Shown one piece after another: positions 1-11,880 of a DNA stretch of 64,000 nucleotides (positions are counted from its first letter, which is position 1; the number at the start of each line of letters is the position of its first letter). A model generated the notes under the pieces. The model made no database searches. It worked only from the letters and a program-made list of their open reading frames with translations, and was not told the origin of the DNA. The position numbers and the translations under genes are program-made. The stretch lies in the NCBI GenBank assembly GCA_940337035.1, contig OW679203.1:29459495-29523494 (forward strand), given 5' to 3'. This stretch comes from Agriotes lineatus. Taxonomy: Eukaryota > Arthropoda > Insecta > Coleoptera > Elateridae.

Positions 1-261
1 AAATAAGTAGTTTTGTGATTGCCGAGAGCTAGCTTAAATAATATTGCAGTTCAATAAAATAGTAAGAAATTCAACCATTTTATTTTGAACATCAGCTAAT
101 ACATTTCATTTTAACTAGCCTTAAATTACTGACAGGCGAAATATAGCACAGTATAAAAATCAACCCGAGAATTGTGTGGTAATTTGTCCTAATTTAACCT
201 ATTAAATTTGTACCAAAATAAACTAACAAACAGCCGGGTAGGTCATTGCAATAAATATGTC

Positions 262-303
262 AGGGAGTGGTATACCCTAACAACTGAAAATCGACAACAA
301 TTG
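262..303 (+). repeat. Isolated unit of the ~80-bp satellite
   Basis: The stretch reading GGTATACCCTAACAACTGAA and onward through the following GACAACAA recurs almost exactly at 2665-2700 inside the tandem array. A single unit lies about 2 kb outside the main array, which suggests the array was once longer or that this segment was copied out. Confidence 0.6.
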
Positions 304-327
304 CCTTATATCCTTATGTGGCTGAAG

Positions 328-537
328 GTGGTACCCGGGTACTTTTAGGGTATAAAATATAAAATATTTCGGTTTTGGGAAGACGAATCAAATTGACCTT
401 CTAGGACATCTCTAAATATGTAATTGTAAGTATATTTTGAAAATTTCATGTATTGGGAAGTATGGAATGTCAGGTTTCTTTGGCCTTGACAAAAAATCGA
501 CACATCCTGGCGGACGGTGGTACCTGGGTACCACTGT
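328..537. repeat. Two palindromic GGTGGTACC motifs
   Basis: A near-palindrome GGTGGTACCCGGGTAC at 330-346 and GGTGGTACCTGGGTACCAC at 515-533 share the core GTACCNGGGTAC. A third copy, GTGGTACCCAGGTACCACC, lies at 2399-2417 beside the satellite array. They may be ends or hairpin tips of one repeat. I see no gene in 1-950. Confidence 0.5.
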
Positions 538-949
538 TCGGGGACAGGATTTGAATTATTAAGAGTTTCCACAGCAGTTCCTACAACACTTTCAAGGGAG
601 TTTTTCATAAACCGATTTTGCAATACCATGGAATTTTCGCTTCGTTGGTTCACAGTTAGCAAGCACAGATCACGAGCTAAATCTTTTAAGGAATGTATCC
701 TCTTATTTATGTTCTGATGCTTTTCGTGGGATTGTTTTCAGTGTAGATAACGTAGGCAGCCAGAGTTACTACATCTAATATATTGAAAAAAAGACCACTG
801 GCCGACGGTTTGCTCGTCACATGTATATTTTCAAAATTTTATCGATAACGTCACCATCTGACTTAGTTTCGTTATAAAACGAGATTACTTCAGACTTTGG
901 CTTCAGGGTATCATCAGTTGCATAGAGTGTATCGTTGATAACAAGACTA

Positions 950-1225
950 AGGCTTACCTTAAATAAAGAACGACTTCCGGGATTGGACCGCGTCATTATT
1001 GAGGTCGAAAAACTCAACGTTTCGCCCACTTTCGTAAGGGGCTTCATCAGGAGGCAAAAGCAAAAATAGCACAGTAACTCAACGTGTTAACCACGCCAGA
1101 GGCGAAATTCGTGGTTAACACGTTGAGTTACAGTGCTCTTTTTGCTTTTTCCTTCTGATGAAGCCCCTCCTTCGACCTCAATAATGACACGGTCCAATCC
1201 CGGAAGTCGTTTTTTACTTAATGAC
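950..1225. repeat. Long inverted repeat with hammerhead-like core (Penelope-like terminus?)
   Basis: The arms around the loop at 1096-1109 pair almost perfectly for about 24 bp (1072-1095 with 1110-1133). They then continue as imperfect arms out to the shared AATAATGACNCGGTCCAATC segment near 972-995 and 1180-1200. On the minus strand the left arm reads CTGATGA (1044-1050), then AGCCCC and a loop closed by GGGC, then GAAA (1020-1023), which resembles a hammerhead ribozyme core with one extra base before stem II. Such motifs are known from the terminal repeats of Penelope-like elements. Assignment to that class is inference. The right arm has lost the second half of the core. Confidence 0.6.
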
Positions 1226-1828
1226 AATGGCCGTGAAAGCCTCCGAAATCATCTAAGACTTACTTTACCTTTGGGGCATACGAGCACAACATGGCATCTG
1301 TGTTGAAAACAAAGTTTGTTGAAAAGGCAGTTGTTCAATTTCAACTAAAGGTCTTTGGGAATATAGGGTTTGTTTTTCATAAACGTACCAACTAGAATGA
1401 GTCCATATGATACTTTGTAATGCCAACATAAGTACATTACCGTTGTTTCGTCAATGTTAACGCCCATTGCTTGATTCTCGAATGATATACAACCGGATTT
1501 GAGACTAGGGTAATGGGGCCTTATTCCAGATGGTCGAATTACTACTACGATAAACGGTGGAGTTGCAGTAGTCCCTGTCTCTGTAATAAATTCCTCATTG
1601 TCGTCGTTGTTCAGCTCCACTTCTATTTCGCTGTCCAGTGTAAACATCTTCTATGTCTGATTATGTATCGTTCACTGATGGCATATAATCCTTGTTGTTA
1701 CTATCTTCAAATGAATCACTAAATTCTTTATCAGACATTTCATACAACCTTGCGATTTCTTCAGCCATCACTCTATATCGAAAACCATTAACTATAACGA
1801 ACAGAAAAATAAAGCAACATGCTTATAT
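1226..1828. other. No recognisable feature
   Basis: Only short frames on both strands, none with recognisable motifs. The 100-codon minus-strand frame at 1345-1647 has no family signature that I recognise. Confidence 0.4.
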
Positions 1829-2160
1829 GGCCGGGCTCCTTAGCTCAGTGGTTAAGCATTCTGGCTACTGATCTAAGGGTCGATCGAGAGTCGATTCCCG
1901 ATCCCGGTGAGGTTTAAAAAAAATAAAAAATGAGGATGAAAAGCTCTACAGAATGCCATCATTCTGAAGTGATGTAAAGCCGTGAATCCCATGTTGCTAC
2001 AAAGTGTAGCATCTAAAAGATCCCTTGCTAGGGCTGAAACTCTTTAGTCTCGGCAAAATTCTAAGTAGGACTTTGATCATGTGATCAAAGCAGTCGGTGT
2101 CTAAGGTACTTGGTACTCCGCATGCTTCGACCTTGTCCATTGTAGACAAACAAACAAATA
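1829..2160 (+). mobile_element. tRNA-derived SINE
   Basis: The head is tRNA-like, with A-box TTAGCTCAGTGG at 1840-1851 and a B-box-like GAGTCGATTCCC at 1888-1899. CCGGG at the start can pair with CCCGG near 1902-1906, as in an acceptor stem. An A-rich stretch and a ~200-bp body unrelated to tRNA follow, ending in an (ACAA)n-type tail at 2146-2159. This head-body-tail order is that of an insect tRNA SINE transcribed by RNA polymerase III. The A-rich run straight after the head and the long body argue against a functional tRNA gene. Confidence 0.75.
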
Positions 2161-2454
2161 TACGTATCTAAGTCCAGATATCATCTGGAATTATATGCTG
2201 CAGCAACACTATTAGCACGAGTAGAAGGCATTATTTTTTCCCATTTGAACTAAACTGATTATAATTCAACCAGATCACAACGTAAACTGGATCATACATG
2301 AGAGATGACTAAGCACAAAAAACAGTCAACGTTACCGTTAGGTTCGCACAGGCACACAATCATACAACAATCCACGCAACACCATTCAAAATACACAGTG
2401 GTACCCAGGTACCACCTCCCGCTATGTACGTTGTATTATTTTTGCCGCCACATA

Positions 2455-3230
2455 AGGGTTAAACCGTTGATATACCCTCAGCGATTGATATACCAGCAAG
2501 TGGTATATTATAGCGATTGAAAATTGCCAACAATTGGTATATTTCAATGATTACTATGCCCCAGCGATTGGTGCCAGAGTATGATATACTCTAACGATTG
2601 AACATTGTCAATATTTGATATATCTCAATGATTTCTATACCCCGACGAGTAATATATATCAACTAGTGGTATACCCTAACAACTGAAAATCGACAACAAA
2701 TGCTAATGATTGGTATACCCTCAGCGATTGATATACCAACAAGTAGTACATTCTAGCGATTGAAAATTATTGGTATATTTCAATCAATGCTATATACCAA
2801 CGATTGATATATACCAAGAGGTGATATACACTACCGACTAAAAATTGTCAACGATTGGTATCTTTTAAAGATTAATATGTGCTAATTACTGCTATACACC
2901 CAGCGATTGAAAATTGTCAAAATTTGGTATATTTCACTGATTATTATACACCGACGATAGATACCTATATATCAAGGAGTTGTATACTCTAGAAACTGAA
3001 AATTGACAACTATTGGTATATTTCAAATATTGACTAATAACTGGTATATACGATATAATAGTAGGATCTAACAGGTCAAACTTAATATCATTAATATTCT
3101 ACAACGATTGGCATATTTCAATAATTGAAATACGCCAACGATTGTTATTTATCAAGAAATGGTATAATTTAACGGATTCAAATGCACACCATTGATATAC
3201 TCGTATATCTACGATTGATATACCCAAACA
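2455..3230. repeat. Degenerate tandem array, unit about 80 bp
   Basis: The phrase AGCGATTGAAAATTGTCAA and close variants recurs near 2512, 2593, 2675, 2755, 2832, 2905 and 2989, a spacing of about 73-84 bp. Between these lie variants of TTGGTATATTTCAATGATT and CGATTGATATACCAACAAGT. The units are well diverged, so this is an old satellite or minisatellite rather than a recent expansion. There is no gene inside; the frame at 2305-2520 is not supported. Confidence 0.75.
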
Positions 3231-5214
3231 CTTTTCAGGGGTTTTTTACACTTCTATAATCGTTGTGCTGTACCTAATAATAAACGTTCAATTAATATAC
3301 TCATTGCTGTGGGCGAAGAATTGACGCATGCCAGTGATTGACAAATACAGCGATTCAGAATGGCGAATCATCTTTAAAATTAAATAGAAAAGAATCGCTT
3401 GTAAATCAATAATGCCTTGTTCTAATTCTAATCATTACAAAGCTGTACGTTTTTCCTACGATTTTTCATCGCTCATTCATTAACTTCGTTCAAAGACTAA
3501 AACCAAAACCATGGTACCTACTGTTTGGAACATTTTATACATCAGAAAAGTGAATTACGTATAAGGGGAATCTAACATTAAGCAATTAGTTAATAATTTT
3601 TGTTGTGTGCTGGCTTTCTTAAATTCTCGTGTCGATTTCGATACGAGGAAGACTTCGGTTTTGAGTAGTATTAGAATTTATAGAATACCGTTTACCTTGA
3701 ACTTTCTACATTTCCATCTTGACGTTATGAAAATTTGGATCATGAATCATTTAAACGGACAAAAACTGGTACTTTTAGTACCCGAAATTTCGGTTAATTG
3801 CTAATATAGATTATCCGTGATGAGTTCTAATCATGCAATGCCTAGGAAGCGATTAGCTAAAACTGCCGCCAATTTATTATATCCACGTCCGCGTTTTTCA
3901 TAATCACTGTGTATAATGTCCGATATCCTGCACTCTATTCGCAGGCAAATAAATTTAAGGCCCAGTCCCGCAAGAAGCGCAAACCTGTAATCATAATTTG
4001 CATGTTTTCCACGTTCCGCCGTTTTTTTGGCAGCTGACGAGTGACAAGATCGCACTAATAAATCGCTAATTAACATTTAAAGCGTCACGCTTAAGTCCAA
4101 ATTCGCCTGCGAATTCGCGGAATATCGAAATAAGCGCAATAATTACAAGCTGCTTAATATTAATCAGCCTTATTGTAAGTTATTGTTTTCGCCCGATCGT
4201 GATCACAAAAACTCGCAAGAATCCACGGCGGAGTGGGCGTCCGAAGGGTATAAAAGATATTTGTAGGGCAATATATTCGGCATTAAGCCCATGCTATATT
4301 TAGTGGGGCAAAAAACAGGAAAAAACCGAATCCACCTAAATAACGAACCCAATTATAATATACCCAAATAATAATTCATAACGGCTAATGATAAATTATA
4401 CGAGCAACAATTTGAAAAGCAATTTTGATATAATTTAAGTAACCAGTTGCTGGTATATGTGGGATATCAGGTAAATTTATACGTTCGCCGCTATAACATA
4501 GGTGTGGTAGACCGGGCTTTTCGAAAAAATAGATTTATAGTCGTCATAAATATACCATAGCCTATGGCTCCTTATCCTAGCAGCCCATTACAAGCTAAAC
4601 CACGTTTGTTTTATGCCAGTTTGCTCCAAAACAGCCGTGAGAACAACTGAAAGTTGGAAGAGCGCGCCCATAAATTCTTCCCGGCTTCAGCGTTTTTGAT
4701 ACAATTTTAGTGCCTAATCTCAGATGTGGGAACAAATTATGCCGAACTGCTCTCCGGCAATTAAGGCACTGCTTTTATGTACTTCTGGAGTAAACAAGCG
4801 AATAAAACCGACGAACAGGTGGAGCCTTTACAGTTAGCCGAACTCTCGCCGCCACAAAAATGATAGTTTGCGAGAACTACATCGGCTGGAAGCGGCCGAT
4901 TAATTTACGTACGCAAGCCGATATGATTAATTAGCTTTCGTCACTGATTATCGGCCTCAAAAATTGCAGTAATAAATTACTAGGTTTCTACTGGATTTAG
5001 CTCGATTACGTACAGCAATATGTCAGAGGTGAACTGGGAATTCATCCATTAAATCAACATGTTTAATTTATCTGGTGGCCAATCGGACTTTTAGTTCGTC
5101 AAGGTGATAGAGATTGAAGATACGAATTAGAAATGGTAAAATGGGTGGAGCAGTGAATCACAAAACTTATGAAAGTTTGAGGGCAAGACAAATTTGAATT
5201 CTGATTATATTCCC
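3231..5214. other. Apparently unique sequence, possible regulatory DNA
   Basis: No coding motif or obvious repeat. From about 3840 to 5050 the base composition is more even than in the flanks and there are many TAAT and TTAATTA cores, for example near 3990, 4060 and 4150-4170. This texture is common in insect developmental enhancers, but nothing in the single sequence proves function. Confidence 0.3.
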
Positions 5215-5670
5215 AGTCATGTCGCTTCGAACTCTCCATGTGCAGAGTTTCCTTGGAGGGAGTAAAAATTTGTTTGGAAGAACAAGTTCTTATGTTTACA
5301 GAATTGTACTATTCCACGAGCAAAGATGGAATTCACCAACAATATGTTCTTCCTTTCCGCATCCAACCTTAACAGTAAAATCACCCATGACACTAGTTAC
5401 CCCTTTTTATGAATTTAATCAGTATAGCGAGTTGTATAAACCTTCAATATCTGTTTCTTTCTTAACTGCAGTCGAGGCACATACTTGTATAAATTTCAAG
5501 TCAATGCTTCCGGTTGTACCCGGGGTAGCAATATGGTTAGGTCTTGCACTGTTGACTTTTTCCATATTTGAACATGCTCCGTACGTTTCAAGTACATATT
5601 TTCTTGGTTATCCTGGGAATTGCAAGCATCCTCTGTCCATTGAAGGGCAGCCGGGGACTGAGGACCGTAT
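5215..5670 (-). pseudogene. LINE endonuclease-domain fragment
   Basis: The minus strand carries pieces of an apurinic-like (EEP) endonuclease of a non-LTR retrotransposon, broken by stops and frameshifts. In order from about 5610 down: an ICT*NVRSMFK motif (family usually CTWNVRSM/TL), the segment D-IEGLYNSLY, then VMGDFTVKVG (family GDFNAKVG, holding the metal-binding Asp and Asn; here Asn became Thr), HIVGEF, and LCTWRVRSD near 5230 (family TWxSPDG). ORF1, RT and the 3' end are absent, so it is a small dead relic. The 160-codon plus-strand frame at 5219-5701 is its antisense shadow. Confidence 0.7.
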
Positions 5671-6328
5671 TTTTTCTTATAGCCATGCCAATATGTCCTA
5701 GAAAAGTAATGGTTTTCCGTTTCCTCATTGCAGTACCTTCAACGGTATTATGTGCCTCGCGCTTCTAGTTGCCCACTGTAGCTGTACCCGTCTCCATAAC
5801 CTCCACCCACATCGTAGTATAAACGGGTATTTTTCCTACTATGCGGTAGATATGTCACGTGATCCCCTATCCGCCACCTGGAGGCGGGCCCGCTAGGAAT
5901 TACAAGCTTCTCCTATGGATTTATCTTTAATAAACTTTATTAATTTTCCAATTTTGAAATAACCAATCCATATAAAAGAAAGTGATATAACCACCAGTGC
6001 GCTTAAAATATAAGGCGTGCAACAACAAAAAAGTAGGAAGAGCACCAGGACCAATTAGCTTTGTGATGGAGAATAATAAGATGTAGAAATAGTTAAAAAA
6101 ATAGCATTCCAACAATCAAATTGGAAGTCTAATCTAAGCAACCAGAAGAAGTTACAGTAGCGAAGCTAACCCAAAATATTGGAAATTTAAAGTACCATAC
6201 CAGACTACTAGATTTTATCGTTCGTATTTTTCTATTAATTTGCAAAAACACTTTCCTGGTTTTCCCTTTCTCTTACGTTTCAAAAGCTTCTTCTAGTTAA
6301 TCTCGTTTAAATTTATTAATCATACATG
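5671..6328. other. No recognisable feature
   Basis: Short frames only; no motif or repeat recognised apart from the MITE boundary at 6329. Confidence 0.4.
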
Positions 6329-7020
6329 CAGGGTGTTGAAAAAAGGTCGGATATTTTACCCACTTATAGATCTCATCAATACAAACAAAAAAGTCCTAAT
6401 AAACATGGGTCCGGAAATGCTTTGTTTCTGAGATACAGTGTTCAAGTTTTAAAAAAAAATCCCATCTGCTCCTGGAATAAATAATTTAAATCTAAGTGTG
6501 CCAAAGAATGATCATTAATGACACCAGTAAACCTTCAAAGTTTCACTAAAATCGGCTAAGGATTTTTAAGATATTGAAGCATTTTAATTTTCGTCTTAAC
6601 AGGTTCAGAGGTGTGCAAAATATGAGCTTTTAATTTTTTTCTTGAAAACGAAGCGAGATCTGAAAAAATCTCAGAAGACAAATAAGTTGCATTTTTAGTT
6701 GCTTGATTAAAAAGTGTGGCGTTATTTTTTTGTGAAAAAACCTAATCGATATGCCCCCTGGGCACGCCCCTGGAATTACTACATCAATTTTAATAGGTCC
6801 AAAAGATACCTCATAAAGTTATAAACAAACGCAAAAAATTTCATTAAAATTCCTCAAAGCGTGTTTAGATAACATAACAAAACGGATTTTTAAAAAAACC
6901 TTTAACACCCTGTATCTCGGAAACGAAGCGTTTTCGGACCCATGTTTATTAGGACATTTTTATTTGTATTGATGAGATTTATAAATGAGTAAAATATCCT
7001 ACCTTTTTTTCAACACCCTG
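6329..7020. mobile_element. MITE with ~130-bp terminal inverted repeats
   Basis: The left end starts CAGGGTGTTGAAAAAAGG and the right end is the complement, CCTTTTTTTCAACACCCTG. Similarity of the inverted arms continues for about 130 bp, including AATAAACATGGGTCCG near 6400-6415 and the matching CGGACCCATGTTTATT near 6935-6952. The ~430-bp middle codes for nothing. The right flank is TA and the left flank TG, which could be a decayed TA target duplication as for Tc1/mariner-mobilised MITEs, but this is uncertain. Stray CACCCTGTATA ends elsewhere (41490, 29816) suggest more members of the group. Confidence 0.75.
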
Positions 7021-8425
7021 TATAAGTAGTTCTGCGCGATGTGGACCAATGATAAATTTGATAACCTAAGGATATAGATAAAATAAAAACAACTAAGATT
7101 AAAACACCTGTTAAATAGAATGAAAGAGATTGCAAAGGCCAAATGCCCATAAAAAGGATCACAGTAATTTGATATACATAATATGATAGCATCCAACACA
7201 TCTACCTACTAAAGAATAGATTCAGATCAACGTATGGATTTACACTGTTAGACTTCCTGGAAAACTTTCTTTTTATTTATTTTATTCCCAGGTTTTCCCA
7301 TTTTATCTTTGGTTACCTGCAAGGTTAGTGTAGCCTATTGAATACTTTAAACTTTGTTGGGTTGCAGATTGTACCACCCTTAAACGATGGGGTTGGCAAG
7401 GCCTCGGCTAGCTCTTTTAAATCTAGGCAGAAAATGGCGTGGTGTAAAGATCAGGCTAAGAAATGCCTTGGACTTTTACAATTGAACAGTAGATTAGAAA
7501 AGAAGTGGGCGCCATGTCGTTATTAACAACAATTAAACAAACCTAGCAAGCAAAATAAATCAACATCTACCTTGTAAGCTTCGCTGCATACCTCATTCTC
7601 AATGTAGCAATGCTAGCAACAACAAATACTAACAGTAACAGTCAAAAAAATATTTAATATGACATAAGTTTGCGGCATCATGCCTTTGTAGATAAAAAAC
7701 AGAGCTGATAATGGCATGTACTTACAGTTTAATTAAGATGAATTCCAGTGATCGGCAAAGGAGTGCTGTTCGTTGCATTTTTCTATGAAAACACAAAGCC
7801 AACTGACTGCATGGTTCTCAGAATCCCAATGTCGACTCTCGAAATAAGAACTAGCATCAAAATGCAGAAGATTCCTGGCTATCTACAGGCTCGAATTCGG
7901 GAAACTGGTTAGCTCAAGGAAGAGCTAAAACGTTAGCTCCGGGATGCTGAATTGAAGCCTTCGTGAGAGCTCAAATAGCTGCTTGATTTATGAGCCAATA
8001 CTAGCGGTTTCTAGCCCAAACTAGCCCATAATAAACTGCCTAAATATTGAAAAATTAGAAAACGAAATTATGCTTCCAGAGCATTCTTACCGATTATGTT
8101 CACGGCCTAATTTAAAAGACGCATTGCAGCGATTTCGATGAGCTGAATCGCAGAGCAATCTAGCCTAAATAACCAAAATTAATACTCAAAGAATAAAATT
8201 AAAAGAAACGTTCTCACCAACGCGGATCGAAAGTCGACGACAAGTTCAAACGCGCAAATGTGCAGGTGTTTATAGCTCTTGCTAGTAAATTTAGCTACAA
8301 AGTGGTCCGAAAATCGGTGTTAAATGAATTAACACGCTTTTGAAATAAAATTGAAACGGGGTGTTACTAGATGTTTTGGAGAATCTTTTCGTTCTTCTCG
8401 TATAATTCATTACAAAGAAATATTT
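7021..8425. other. No recognisable feature
   Basis: Weak frames only (for example 7338-7526) without family motifs. No repeat boundary is visible before the duplication that starts near 8430. Confidence 0.4.
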
Positions 8426-8429
8426 TACA

Positions 8430-9958
8430 CATAACTGTACCGTAAAATTTGTAATAAATAAATCCCTGTTTAACAAAATTCGCTGAAAATGTTCTAAACG
8501 CTTATAGATAATTTTTGAAAGTGTTCAGAAAAGCTTCATTAAATTTACGCGACGTTAACAAATTCGTCATTTATTTTCGTTTTTTGGTGAAATTATATCA
8601 TATTACCAATAATTATGCATGATACCTTTTCTAACTTTGTATCTAATTTCCTGAAACCTTTATTCCATTTTCCAGCACTTTATCAAAAAATTTACATTAC
8701 ACCTACAAAAATTGTTTAGGGAATTTTGTAACCAATTTTCTGAAATCTCCAGTACATTGTTATCTTTTCAAGAAGTGGACAGCGGATTTTCAACAAGTTT
8801 GTAGCACATATTTGACGAGTCTACCAAATTTATAACAAATTAATCGGTACATTTTGTGTGAATTAGCAATACTTTAGTAAGTTTGCTGTAAAATTTCCCG
8901 AAGCTTATTGCAAATCATTAATAAGTTTACATTCAGTTTTCAGTAACCTTTCTGTGAACTGTCGGCAGGCTTTTTCAAAATTTTCATTTTTTTTACTTTT
9001 CAGTTACAGAAGGTATGAAGAAAGTAACTTTTAGCAACTTTACAGAACTTAACAAGTGTGCATTTTTAGTGATTTTGCGGTAAACGTTGAGTAAGTTTGC
9101 TGCAAGGTATCACGAATTTAGTTTATATCGAATGTTCAATTTATTTTAAAGTTTAGTAAGTTTTCGGGAAGTTTTCCACAAACTTGTAGAACAATTGCCT
9201 AAATTTACAGCAAGTTTATAGCACATTTGCAGTCGAATTATAGCCTTTAGGAAGTTTGCATCTTCATTCACTTTTTTTTAACTTTCATTAAAGTTATAGA
9301 AACTTTTCAGCAGATTTTCAATAAATTTATTATATAAATAACTCTTCAACAAAATTCGTTGAAAATTTGCTGCACATATATCTAGACCATTTTTAGAAGT
9401 TTTCAGAAAATGTTCAATAAATTTACAAAACTACTTTAACAAATTTGTCATGGATTTTAGTTTTTCGTGAACTTATATCAAATTACCAATAACTATGCAG
9501 GATACCTTTGGTATTGGCATTTAATTTTCTGCAACTTTTATTTCATTCTACAGCACTTTATCAGAAAATTTACAGTACACTTTCAGTAAGTTTATAGCAA
9601 TTGTTTAGGGAATTTGTATTAATTTTCTGTAATCTTACAATACATTTTTATCTTTTCAAACAGTTGACAGTGGATGTTCATCCATGGTAGAACGTATTAG
9701 ACGAGTCTCTGAAATTTATAACAAATTTACCAGTAAATTTTGTGTGAATTTGCAATTCTATAGCAACTTTGTTGCCAAATTTTCTGAAGCTTGCTGCACA
9801 TATTTAACAAATTTACATTCAGTTTTCAGTAATCTTCCTGTAAACTATCGACCGGCTCTACTCCAAATTTTCAGTTATTTTAAATTTTCTGGGAATGTTC
9901 AGCAAGAACAAGTGTGAAAGTAACTTGTAGCAAGTTTACAGACAATCTTTTGCAAGTG
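8430..9958. repeat. Direct duplication, period about 880 bp, of low-complexity sequence
   Basis: Segments near 8500-9050 recur near 9380-9955. ACCAATAATTATGCATGATACC at 8605 matches ACCAATAACTATGCAGGATACC at 9485, and CATTCAGTTTTCAGTAA near 8930 matches the same words near 9815. Both halves are built from loose variants of AATTTACAGCAAGTTT, so the locus is a tandem of degenerate short repeats duplicated as a block. The 77-codon frame at 9684-9917 is a product of this composition. Confidence 0.65.
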
Positions 9959-11880
9959 TGTAAGTGTGGTAACTGCGCAAAACCTTAATTTACCAACTGC
10001 CGAGTTGATTTTCTCAACTGCAGAATTGGCAAAATGCATTTTTGCAATTTCGCTTTACAAACTGAATGATACCTAATATTTTACATCCATATCTTAATTT
10101 TGCTAGTTTAGGTTAAATGGACGCGAGTCAATTGCGTTAATATTTTCCAATTTTCCATTAGTTCGGACGAATAGAGCAAGACTAAGAAAGACGACCTTGA
10201 CGGCAGATGTGCAATTTTACAGAATACAGACAAGTGGCAAAGGTAGTAGACTAAAACCATAAAAAAATAGAGAAAAATTAAAAAAAGACTGATAAGTAAC
10301 GTAAAAGTTGCAAGTATGCAAAAAATAACGGTAATGCAAAATCGTACAATAACTATATGTCACAATAACTGTTTTCATTAGTAAGGGCAAGACATACCTA
10401 CGGTAATATTGCACAATCCAAGGGTCGAGTGCTGGTTGCAATGAAAACTGTCCCGAGTGCAGTTTTCTAAGGACAACCAGCACGATGACTCTTGGCATGG
10501 ACAAAATTATATGTAAGTGTGTCGCCCGCTTTTATGATTCGAAGATTATTACACAAAACCGGTATACGAATTATGCTTTTAAATGTCGAAATATTGACCA
10601 AGGGCTTGCACCTTTCCATCTTGTTTATCACTTTTTTTATTAAAATTATTCATTCTTAGATTTGCCGTCGTACGTTCTTTCTATCATTTGATCAACATTT
10701 TTTTACAAATGGAAAATGTTTACGATTTTATAATACTTTGATTGCGTAGTTGCACCTGGTGCCCTCTCACATTTCTTTTATTTTTGAAAACTAAACATTG
10801 AGAAGTTCGTAAATCAACCATATCATACGGAATGAAGCACCAGTCGCTAACACACATACACATTAATGTATATTATAATTAATTAAATTATCAACGTTCC
10901 TTTTGGAAAAGAAATAAATTGTTTTAGTTATCTGCTTCGTAAAATTGCCTTTAGAGCTAATATTCATATTTCGTGCGGAAGGGTTATAAGTTTGGCTAAA
11001 GGATTTAGATTTTAAGCATAAATTTTGGTATTTTCTCGTCACCTCCGTTTTATGCTGTGATACAGTCACGATCGCTGCGGTTCGTGGCTCCCCAGAGCCT
11101 TGAGTGTTTTGACCATATCGCCTCATGTTTGAGTTGTAGATGGTATGTTAGCACACACCGCCAGGCGTATTTCAGCTTTATTGCGAGGTTTTGAGAACCT
11201 TGCCTTTTGCGCAATTCAGCGGTTCATTGAGGCTAGATTAGCTACAATTCTGCATTTCGTGGGCCACTTTGAAATGAGTGTTTACATCTTCTGTTCACGT
11301 CGCGGTTTATACGGATTTGCTCTAATTTGCGCTATTGGTTTGCAGCCTCTACTATCTGTAAAAAGGATGTAGTCAGATTTCCAAATTGGATGCCCCCTGT
11401 GTGATCGCCTAAGCGTTCGTTGTGTGCGGCGTGTTCGTTATGTTAACGCGGCCTTAGCCCAGTACCCATTTTAAGCAGCTTATTGGGCCTAGAGCTATTT
11501 TACTTTTCTGGTGAGAGTTAGAATTCTTCATAGAAGCAGCAGGGAAAGAATTCACCCTTAAAATTTGACCATTATCTAATTTTGTTTGTAACTTTTTGAG
11601 TGCAATGCTAAGCTCAGCTCGAGCGGTGCCCATCAGGTCCCCGGGCATGTTACCCTAAATTTCTACGTTGAGTCATTTTTGGGCTATGCGAATTGCTAGC
11701 GGTTTCGAAGAATTCCTTCAGAATTCCCTGAATGTTACCATTACTTAGTGTGTTTACATTTTGAACATTAACCTTTTTGTGCACTATGTTTGTTGCTTAG
11801 ACGTAAGTCTGTTTGTAATTTTTCATTTGATCGTTCATTGTTTGTATGATCCCACAATCCAGCCTACAAAGGATACAAAA
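9959..11880. other. No recognisable feature
   Basis: Several 60-95-codon frames on both strands carry no recognisable motif, and no repeat was recognised. A GC-richer patch at 11040-11460 looks unique. Confidence 0.4.

Noticed and set aside
2455..3230. CRISPR-like spaced repeats
   Set aside because: Units are diverged along their full length with no constant repeat and variable spacer; the context is eukaryotic.
5219..5701. 160-codon plus-strand ORF, longest outside the retrotransposon
   Set aside because: The other strand carries GDFN-type LINE endonuclease motifs over the same span, so this is an antisense shadow.
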